From NCBI GenBank assembly GCA_026786045.1, contig JAJAYV010000378.1:1-8219 (forward strand): DNA of 8,219 bases, read 5' to 3'. The stretch comes from Frankiaceae bacterium (lineage in GTDB: Bacteria; Actinomycetota; Actinomycetes; Mycobacteriales; SCTD01). The translations under genes were made by a program, and so were the position numbers. Under the pieces are notes generated by a model that was given only the letters and a program-made list of their open reading frames with translations, made no database searches and was not told the origin of the DNA. Shown one piece after another: positions 1-6,891 of the stretch; positions within the stretch are counted from its first letter, which is position 1, and every line of letters begins with the position of its first letter.

Positions 1-63
<63 letters not shown>

Positions 64-77
64 GGGCGCTCGCGCGT

Positions 78-431
78 TCACGACAAGAAGCGAACGGTCA
101 CGGGATAGCGGTGCCAGGCGCCGCGACCCGCCGCGCGGGCGGCCTGCACCGCGAAGCCGATGGCCGCCGCGAGCACCAGCGGCAGCGCCACGATGCCCAC
201 CGGCACCACGGCAGCCAGCGAGGACGCGAGCACCGCCAGCATGACGGTGATCTGGAAGTTCAGCGCCTCGACCGCCTGGTGGCAGACGTAAGCCGAGCGG
301 TGGCCGCGGCTGAGCACGACGACCAGCGGGACGGCGATGCTCAGCCCGAGGTGGCTGGCGACGGCGAGCGCCCGGTCGCTACCCGTGCCGTGCCCTGGCG
401 GCGGAGCGCTGGAGAACGACGGCTCGTTCAC
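78..431 (-). CDS. DUF4870 domain small membrane protein
   Basis: This encodes a 117-residue predicted integral membrane protein. After a short polar N-terminus rich in Ser, Pro and Gly (1-20) there are three hydrophobic segments at about 22-41, 61-78 and 80-102. Two signatures of the DUF4870 (Tic20-like) family are visible: HQAVEALNFQIT at 51-62, between the first and second helices, and RYPVTVRFL at 108-116 at the extreme C-terminus. The length is normal for the family. The biochemical role of these proteins is unknown, so none is assigned. The GTG start at 431 is chosen because GAGGAGGT lies 6 bases upstream (438-445). An in-frame ATG at 551 would add 40 Arg/Gly-rich residues unlike the family. 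The gene follows the 166-residue gene on the same strand after a 151-bp gap, so it may have its own promoter or be read through from that gene. Confidence 0.85.
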   Translation of the reverse strand: MNEPSFSSAPPPGHGTGSDRALAVASHLGLSIAVPLVVVLSRGHRSAYVCHQAVEALNFQITVMLAVLASSLAAVVPVGIVALPLVLAAAIGFAVQAARAAGRGAWHRYPVTVRFLS

Positions 432-582
432 CCGTCCACCTCCTCGATGGCACCCGCCGTGCGAGAAGTGTGCGCCCCGCAGGCACGGGCGTCGACCGCG
501 GGACGGGCAGCGGCGGCCGCCCTGGCTCCCGGCAGTCCCGCTGATCCGCAAACCCCGGTTGATGGCGTGAGGACAGCCTTCA
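432..582 (-). other. Intergenic gap upstream of the DUF4870 gene
   Basis: This 151-bp gap separates two minus-strand genes. It contains the Shine-Dalgarno sequence of the DUF4870 gene (GAGGAGGT, 438-445) and a 7-bp inverted repeat (498-504 with 535-541). I see no clear -10/-35 promoter pair and no T-tract terminator. Read on the minus strand, the upstream gene ends in tandem TGA TGA stops (585-580). Confidence 0.5.
498..541. repeat. Inverted repeat, possible hairpin
   Basis: GCGGGAC at 498-504 is matched by its exact reverse complement GTCCCGC at 535-541. Between the arms lies a second self-complementary core, GGCGGCCGCC (512-521). The structure sits 67-110 bases upstream of the DUF4870 start. 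It could be a weak terminator of the upstream gene or a leader hairpin. It has no U-tract, and short GC-rich inverted repeats arise easily by chance at this base composition. Confidence 0.25.
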
Positions 583-1083
583 TCAGGCCGCGCCGGCGAG
601 CTGCTCCACCAGCTCGCGCAGCACGCCCTCTGCCTGCGAGGGCTCGTGCCGCGCGAGGTAGTGCCCCGCCAGCAGGCACCAGGCCGCGGCCAGGGCCGCC
701 GGCTCCTGCATGGCCGGCAGCTGGCGGCGGGCCAGCCCCAGCGCCCCCGCCACGGCAGGGTCGAGCTCTCCCGGACGGGCGGCCGTCGAGGTGCGCTCCA
801 CCAGGCCGATGCCCGCCCCGATGCGCGCCGCCGTCAGGAGCACCTTGTGCATGTACGGCGCGTCCACCTCGGCCGCCCCCGTCGGCAGGTGCGGCAGTGC
901 CGCGCCCAGCAGCAGGCCGGCCAGCGCGTGCGCCGCCGGCTCGTAGGCCTGGCGGCAGCCGGTCTCGTAGTACGTCGAGGCCTCGAACGACGGGCGCGTT
1001 GCGGCCACCGGCCAGTTGTCGCCGAGCCGCGGCAGTACGAGCGGGAGCGGCGCAAGGGCCGCCCGTCGGCCGAACAGGGGCAC
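583..1083 (-). CDS. Conserved-looking protein of unknown function, 166 aa
   Basis: I do not recognise this family. The GTG start at 1083 is supported by GGAGGA at 1088-1093, 4 bases upstream, and gives 166 residues. It begins VPLFGRRAALAPLPLVLPRL, then has a polar, aromatic segment with EASTYYETGCRQAYEP (34-49). Alanine/leucine-rich stretches predicted as helical follow at about 50-63, 78-96, 108-120, 127-145 and 148-163. There are Cys residues at 43 and 136 and His at 52, 65, 79, 141 and 146, but no metal-binding or catalytic spacing I can name. There is no signal peptide. The hydrophobic stretches are short and alanine-rich, so the protein is more likely a soluble helical bundle than a membrane protein. 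It is divergent from acs and shares a 151-bp regulatory region with it, so co-regulation is possible. Strong G/C third positions and the good Shine-Dalgarno support a real gene. Confidence 0.75.
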   Translation of the reverse strand: MPLFGRRAALAPLPLVLPRLGDNWPVAATRPSFEASTYYETGCRQAYEPAAHALAGLLLGAALPHLPTGAAEVDAPYMHKVLLTAARIGAGIGLVERTSTAARPGELDPAVAGALGLARRQLPAMQEPAALAAAWCLLAGHYLARHEPSQAEGVLRELVEQLAGAA

Positions 1084-1234
1084 GGCGTCCTCCGGTCGCT
1101 GGGACCCCCGACGGTACGTCCCGCGCAGGCGACCGCCCGTCCGGCTCGATCGACCGCTCGACGGGGGCGGGCTTGTGAGGCAGGTCACCGTGCGACAACG
1201 TGGGGGCCCACCGACCCCGTTGGAGGACGACGCC
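1084..1234. promoter_or_regulatory. Divergent promoter region between unknown gene and acs
   Basis: The two genes start back to back, so both promoters probably lie in these 151 bp. Visible elements are the minus-strand Shine-Dalgarno (1088-1093), a TCGATCGA palindrome (1146-1153), a CRP-like operator (1174-1189), a short repeat GTGGG-GG-CCCAC (1200-1211) and the plus-strand Shine-Dalgarno GGAGG (1222-1226), 8 bases before the TTG start of acs. No -10/-35 pair stands out clearly, as is common in high-GC actinobacteria, so exact promoter positions are not called. Confidence 0.6.
1174..1189. promoter_or_regulatory. Putative CRP/GlxR-type operator
   Basis: The sequence TGTGA-GGCAGG-TCACC matches the consensus TGTGA-N6-TCACA of CRP-family regulators (mycobacterial CRP, corynebacterial GlxR) at nine of ten half-site positions. 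The palindromic GTGA/TCAC core is perfect. Its centre is about 53 bp upstream of the acs TTG and 98 bp upstream of the divergent GTG. CRP-family control of acetate metabolism genes is known in actinobacteria, so position and target agree. Whether it activates or represses depends on the transcription start, which I cannot place. Confidence 0.6.
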
Positions 1235-3202
<1,968 letters not shown>

Positions 3203-3269
3203 CGGGGCTCAGTGCTCCAGCGGGTCGGCGACCGCGCGCAGGCCCTGGCCGAGCAGCACCGCGGGCGCG
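3203..3269. other. Convergent intergenic gap, acs and mrpG ends
   Basis: The stop codons of acs and mrpG face each other across 67 bp. Only weak GC-rich self-complementarity is visible, such as GGTC-GGC-GACC (3224-3234) and GGCC-CT-GGCC (3241-3250). There is no T-tract on either strand, so an intrinsic terminator cannot be called. On the minus strand one frame here is coding-like up to a TGA at 3211-3209. Confidence 0.5.
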
Positions 3270-3602
3270 CTAGCTGACGTCCTTGAGCTCGTCGACGACC
3301 AGTGCGTCGAGGTCGCCGGTGCCGGAGCGGTAGGCCGCCCGGCCGATCATGTGGGCGGCCACGGGCGCGGTGAGGAACTGGAAGGCCCCCACCAGCAGCA
3401 GCTTCACCGCGTCGCTGCCGTCCTCCATCTGCAGCGCCGCGCCGAGGACGACGCACAGCAGGCCGAGCGTGGCCGGCTTTGTCGCGGCGTGCATCCGGCT
3501 GAAGACGTCGGGGAAGCGCAGCAGCCCCAGACCGGCGAGCAGGGCGAAGCCGACGCCCAGAAGCAGCAGGACCGCACTGATCACGTCGAGTACCGCGCTC
3601 AT
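3270..3602 (-). CDS. mrpG: Na+/H+ antiporter subunit G (MrpG/MnhG)
   Basis: This is the last gene of the antiporter operon and encodes a 110-residue small membrane subunit of the PhaG/MnhG/YufB family. Three hydrophobic helices are visible at about 5-28, 43-59 and 67-88. The cytoplasmic-loop signature RFPDVFSRMHAATKPATLG (29-47) is the hallmark of the family. After the third helix comes a short acidic tail ending DELKDVS. MrpG is needed to assemble a working complex in Bacillus and Staphylococcus; it is not itself an ion-translocating subunit. The ATG start at 3602 overlaps the mrpF stop as ATGA, with a G-rich stretch upstream that could serve as a weak Shine-Dalgarno, so translational coupling is likely. 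The length is typical and nothing is missing. Confidence 0.95.
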   Translation of the reverse strand: MSAVLDVISAVLLLLGVGFALLAGLGLLRFPDVFSRMHAATKPATLGLLCVVLGAALQMEDGSDAVKLLLVGAFQFLTAPVAAHMIGRAAYRSGTGDLDALVVDELKDVS

Positions 3603-3862
3603 GCCGCCCCCCGCCGCTCGACGAAGCGGGCGACGGTGACCGTGCCGACGAAGCCGAGCAGCGACACCGCGACGAGCACGGCGAGGAAGTCCCCGTCACC
3701 GGTCGCTGCGGCGCCGACGGCGATGCCGGCGACGACGACGAGCAGCAGGGCGTCGAGCGCGACGATCCGGTCGGGCACCGACGGCCCGCGCACCAGCCGC
3801 ACCAGGCACAGCCCGGCGGCGATGGTCAGCCCGACCAGGCAGATCCAGACGACCACCGTCAC
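3599..3862 (-). CDS. mrpF: Na+/H+ antiporter subunit F (MrpF/MnhF)
   Basis: This encodes an 87-residue three-helix membrane subunit, with helices at about 1-20, 38-52 and 58-76. Between the first and second helices is the conserved RGPSVPDRIVALDAL segment (25-39), with D31 and D37 in the usual places. The second helix is followed by a short loop, GDGDF, as in other MrpF proteins. The GTG start at 3862 overlaps the mrpE stop as GTGA and has GGAGGT 6 bases upstream (3869-3874), one of the best ribosome sites in this operon. The frame is open further upstream, but that part is antisense-phase shadow of mrpE. In the complex MrpF packs with MrpE and MrpG in the small-subunit module. Confidence 0.95.
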   Translation of the reverse strand: MTVVVWICLVGLTIAAGLCLVRLVRGPSVPDRIVALDALLLVVVAGIAVGAAATGDGDFLAVLVAVSLLGFVGTVTVARFVERRGAA

Positions 3863-4413
3863 TGGGGCACCTCCGTCTGCTCGTGCAGCTGGGCGGCGAG
3901 CTCGTCCCGCGCGCGGGCCGAGCCGATGGCCAGCACCGCGAGCCGCTCGACGCGCAGGATGTCGGCGCGCAGCCGCTCCACGCCGTTCGGGTCGTCGCCG
4001 ACGTCGAGCGCGTGCACGTAGAGGATCGACCGCGGCCGGTCGACCTCGAGCGTGAGGGTGCCGGGCGTCAGCGAGATGGCGTTCGCGAGAAGCGTGAGCA
4101 GCCGGTCGGACTCGCCGCGCACGTCGACGGCGATGACCGCCTGGCGCAGCCGGCGGCGCGGCCGCACGACGAGCACGGCGACCTGCAGGCTGGCCCTGAC
4201 CAGGTCCTTGGCGAAGAAGGCCACGAAGCGCAGCACGCCGAGCGGACGCACGATGCCCTGCGACTCGACCTCGTTCAGCGGCAGCGAGCCGACGAGCACG
4301 ACGGCAACAGCCAGCCCGCCGAGGACGTTCGCCGGGGTCACGGTGCCCCAGAGCCCGACCCAGACCGCGGTCAGCCAGAGCACGAGGTACGGGTGCGCGC
4401 GCAGCCGGTTCAC
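3859..4413 (-). CDS. mrpE: Na+/H+ antiporter subunit E (MrpE/MnhE)
   Basis: This encodes a 184-residue subunit of the MnhE family (PF01899). The N-terminal part has hydrophobic helices at about 8-24 and 26-44 (including WGTVTPANVLGGLAVA) and another at about 58-85 with the typical FFAKDLVRASLQVA run. A cytoplasmic domain follows, with the conserved stretch LLANAISLTPGTLTLEVD (108-125) and LYVHALDV (131-138). The C-terminus is a charged, helical-looking tail of about 35 residues that makes it somewhat longer than the roughly 158-residue Bacillus protein. The GTG start at 4413 overlaps the mrpD stop as GTGA, with GGAGGGGGG at 4419-4427 upstream. Its exact role in transport is not established, although it is required for full antiport activity in Bacillus. 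Confidence 0.95.
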   Translation of the reverse strand: MNRLRAHPYLVLWLTAVWVGLWGTVTPANVLGGLAVAVVLVGSLPLNEVESQGIVRPLGVLRFVAFFAKDLVRASLQVAVLVVRPRRRLRQAVIAVDVRGESDRLLTLLANAISLTPGTLTLEVDRPRSILYVHALDVGDDPNGVERLRADILRVERLAVLAIGSARARDELAAQLHEQTEVPQ

Positions 4414-5966
4414 CGGGTCCCCCCTCCGCCGTCGCCCAGCACCGCCGTGACGTAGCTCGACCGGTCGACGAGGTCCTCGGCCGCACGGGTGGTCAGGCCG
4501 TACAGCGGCCCTGCGACCAGCGTGATCGACAGGCCCCCGACGACGGCGACCACGGTGCTGGCCACCATCAGCCGCGGCGTGCGCGCGACGCCGACATCGA
4601 CGTTGTCCTCGGTGTCGGCGTCGGCGACGACCTCGGCCACCGGCCCCCAGAAGACCCCGCTCCACACCCGTGTCATGGCCAGCAGGGTGAGCAGGCTGGT
4701 GGCGATCGCCGCCCACACCGCGACCCGGGCCAGGCTGCTCCCGTCGGCGAGGCCGGCCTGCAGCAGGCCGAGCTTGGCCAGGAAGCCCGACAGCGGCGGG
4801 ATCCCCGCGAGCGAGAGCGCCGGGAGCAGGTAGAGCACGGCGAGCAGCGGGGCCACGCGCTGCAGCCCGCCGCTGCGCGCGATCGAGCTGGTGCCCTCGC
4901 GCCGCTCCATCAGCCCGGCGACGAGGAAGAGCGTCGTCTGCACGACGATGTGGTGGACGGTGTAGAGGATCGCGCCGGCCAGGCCCGCGACGGAGTAGAG
5001 CCCCAGGCCCAGCAGCATGTAGCCGATGTGGCTGACGATCGTGAACGACAGCAGCCGCTTCACGTCGTCCTGCACGATCGCGCCCAGGATGCCGACGACC
5101 ATCGTGAGCGCGGCAAGGACGAGCAGCACTGATGCGATCGCTCCCTCGCCCGGGAAGATGAGCGTCTGTGTGCGGATGATCGCGTAGACGCCGACCTTGG
5201 TGAGCAGTCCGGCGAAGACGGCGGTGACCGGCGACGGCGCCGTCGGGTAGCTGTCCGGCAGCCACGAGAACAGCGGGAAGATGGCCGCCTTGATGCCGAA
5301 GACGATGAGCATCGTCAGGCCGAGCGCGACGCGCAGCCCCTCCGGCAGGTCGCCCATCCGCATCGCCGCGTCGGCCATGTTGACCGTGCCGGTCGCGGCG
5401 TAGACCAGCCCGATGACGGTGACGAACAGCGTCGACGCGAGCAGGCTCGTGACGACGTACGTCATGCCGGCGCGCACCTGGGCCTTGCCGCCGTCGAGCG
5501 TGATCAGGACGTACGACGCGACGAGCATGACCTCGAAGGCCACGAACAGGTTGAACAGGTCGCCGGTCAGGAACGCCATCGCGATGCCGGCGGCCAGCAC
5601 GAGGTAGCAGGGGTGGAAGACCGCGAGCGTCGAGCGCCGGCCGTCCGCGACGCCCTGTCCGATGGCGTAGCCGAGCACGGCGAGCAGCACCATCGCCGAC
5701 ACGAGCAGCAGCAGCGCCGACAGCCGGTCGGCGACGAGCGAGATGCCGTACGGCGCGGCCCATCCGCCGAGCTGCACGACGGCGGTGCCGTCGCTGTCGA
5801 CGAGGTGGAGCAGGGTGCCGGCGGTCGCGACGAGCGCGACGAGCGTGAGCAGCGACAGCGCGCGCTGGAGCACCTGGCGACGGGCGAGCAGCACGGAGGT
5901 GCCGGCCGCCAGCAGCGGCAGCACCACCGGCAGCGGGACGAGGACGCGAAGCAGGTCGTCGTTCAC
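4410..5966 (-). CDS. mrpD: Na+/H+ antiporter subunit D (MrpD/MnhD), NuoM/N-like
   Basis: This encodes a 518-residue polytopic protein of the proton-translocating NADH-quinone oxidoreductase family, related to complex I NuoM/NuoN. It is one of the two large subunits thought to carry ions. Residues expected to line the proton path are intact: E145 in FEVMLVASY, K226 in GIKAAIFPLFSWLPD, K257 in LTKVGVYA, paired histidines H338 and H339 in TVHHIVVQT, and K398 in GFLAKLG. A hydrophilic acidic loop (about 445-460) precedes the last helix. The GTG start at 5966 overlaps the mrpC stop as GTGA, with a GAGG-type Shine-Dalgarno about 7 bases upstream. Length is close to other MrpD proteins (about 490-520). 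Standalone complex I subunits are excluded by the A-to-G gene context. Confidence 0.97.
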   Translation of the reverse strand: MNDDLLRVLVPLPVVLPLLAAGTSVLLARRQVLQRALSLLTLVALVATAGTLLHLVDSDGTAVVQLGGWAAPYGISLVADRLSALLLLVSAMVLLAVLGYAIGQGVADGRRSTLAVFHPCYLVLAAGIAMAFLTGDLFNLFVAFEVMLVASYVLITLDGGKAQVRAGMTYVVTSLLASTLFVTVIGLVYAATGTVNMADAAMRMGDLPEGLRVALGLTMLIVFGIKAAIFPLFSWLPDSYPTAPSPVTAVFAGLLTKVGVYAIIRTQTLIFPGEGAIASVLLVLAALTMVVGILGAIVQDDVKRLLSFTIVSHIGYMLLGLGLYSVAGLAGAILYTVHHIVVQTTLFLVAGLMERREGTSSIARSGGLQRVAPLLAVLYLLPALSLAGIPPLSGFLAKLGLLQAGLADGSSLARVAVWAAIATSLLTLLAMTRVWSGVFWGPVAEVVADADTEDNVDVGVARTPRLMVASTVVAVVGGLSITLVAGPLYGLTTRAAEDLVDRSSYVTAVLGDGGGGTR

Positions 5967-6385
5967 AGCTCGTCCTCGGGGCGGGGCTGGCGGACGTGCG
6001 CGGCGGCGTCCTCGAGCCGCGCGATCCGGCGGTCCTCCACGTCGTCCTGCACCTCGTCCTCGCCGCTGAGTGTCCAGCTGCGGTAGGCCAGCGCGAGCAG
6101 GAAGGCGGAGACGCCGAAGGCGATGACGATGGCGGTGAGCACCATGGCCTGCGGCAGCGGGTCGGCCGTGCCGCCGACGACGCCTGCCGTCCCGGCCGAT
6201 CCGTCCTTCGCCGCGAACGGCGGCGCGCCGGCCGGTCCGCCCGCCTGCAGCAGGAGCAGGTTCGCGCCGTGGGCGAGCAGGCCCAGGCCGATGACGACGC
6301 GGGTCAGCGTGCGCTGCAGCAGCAGGTAGGTGCCGACGGTGTAGAGCACGCCGATGCACAGCGCGAGCGAGAGGTTCCCGGTCAT
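5963..6385 (-). CDS. mrpC: Na+/H+ antiporter subunit C (MrpC/MnhC), NuoK-like
   Basis: This encodes a 140-residue membrane subunit homologous to complex I NuoK. Three helices lie at about 4-23, 27-47 and 79-101. The NuoK-like features are GTYLLLQRTLTRVVIGLGLLAHGANLL, spanning the first loop and second helix, and DPLPQAMVLTAIVIAFG leading into the third. Two regions are longer than in Bacillus MrpC (about 113 residues): a Gly/Ala/Pro-rich loop at 48-74, and a highly charged tail at 107-140 (GEDEVQDDVEDRRIARLED and so on). Such extensions are common in actinobacterial versions. The ATG start at 6385 overlaps the mrpB stop as ATGA, with a purine-rich GGAGGCGGAG upstream. Confidence 0.96.
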   Translation of the reverse strand: MTGNLSLALCIGVLYTVGTYLLLQRTLTRVVIGLGLLAHGANLLLLQAGGPAGAPPFAAKDGSAGTAGVVGGTADPLPQAMVLTAIVIAFGVSAFLLALAYRSWTLSGEDEVQDDVEDRRIARLEDAAAHVRQPRPEDEL

Positions 6386-6891
6386 CGCTCCGCCTCCGCG
6401 CCCAGGGTGCGCAGCACGCTGAGCACCAGCCCGACGACGACGAGGTAGACGCCGCTGTCGAAGGCCAGCGCGCTGGTGAGCTTGGCGATGCCGAGCAGCG
6501 GCAGGTCGAGCTCCACGTAGTCGCTCTGCAGGAATTGTCCGCCGAACAGCCACGGGGCGATGCCGGTCAGCGACGCGAGCACCAGCCCGCCGCCGAGCGG
6601 GACGCCCGGGTCGACCGGCACCGCGGCCGCCAGTGCCGCCCGGCCGCCGGCGATGTAGCGCAGCACGAACGCCGCACCCGCAACGAGCCCGCCGACGAAG
6701 CCGCCGCCGGGCTGGTTGTGCCCGGCGAAGAGCAGGTAGACGGAGAAGACCAGCACGGTGTGGAAGACCAGCCGCACCGCGGTCTCGAGGACCACCGACC
6801 GGCGGACGTCGTCGAGGTGCTCGGCCCCCGGCAGCCGTGGCTCGGCGCCGCTGTCGGCCGGCCGGTCCACGCCCCCGCCCGCCGCACTCAC
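6382..6891 (-). CDS. mrpB: Na+/H+ antiporter subunit B (MrpB/MnhB)
   Basis: This encodes a 169-residue subunit of the MnhB family (PF04039). After a hydrophilic N-terminal extension (1-33) come helices at about 37-55, 64-80, 97-115 and 142-161. The family motif GHNQPGGGFVGGL is at 57-69 at the start of the second helix. The pattern SALAFDSGVYLVVVG near the C-terminus (150-164) is also typical. The GTG start at 6891 overlaps the mrpA stop as GTGA. Its Shine-Dalgarno is weaker than those of mrpE and mrpF (AGGTG-like, about 6 bases upstream), so coupling to mrpA translation may matter. A later in-frame GTG at codon 8 cannot be excluded. Having a separate B gene places this operon in the seven-gene (group 1) class rather than the fused A/B class. 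Confidence 0.95.
   Translation of the reverse strand: MSAAGGGVDRPADSGAEPRLPGAEHLDDVRRSVVLETAVRLVFHTVLVFSVYLLFAGHNQPGGGFVGGLVAGAAFVLRYIAGGRAALAAAVPVDPGVPLGGGLVLASLTGIAPWLFGGQFLQSDYVELDLPLLGIAKLTSALAFDSGVYLVVVGLVLSVLRTLGAEAER

Noticed and set aside
111..1178. Plus-strand open frame across the DUF4870 and 166-residue genes.
   Set aside because: The translation is Ala/Arg/Pro-rich without domain features. It is a shadow of the two minus-strand genes.
1200..1211. GTGGG-GG-CCCAC inverted repeat as a second operator before acs.
   Set aside because: Arms of only five GC-rich bases are common by chance here and match no regulator consensus I can name.
1016..1234. N-terminal extension of acs from an upstream ATG at 1016.
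   Set aside because: It would overlap the divergent gene start and the CRP-like site, adds 73 Arg/Pro/Gly-rich residues absent from Acs, and has no ribosome site. TTG at 1235 with GGAGG fits better.
3203..3269. Bidirectional terminator between acs and mrpG.
   Set aside because: Only 4-bp arms are visible and neither strand has a T-tract, so a terminator cannot be supported from sequence alone.
4410..5966. mrpD as part of a respiratory complex I (nuo) or hydrogenase operon.
   Set aside because: NuoM/N homology alone allows it, but the neighbours B, E, F and G are specific to Mrp antiporters, and no nuo or hydrogenase catalytic subunits are present.
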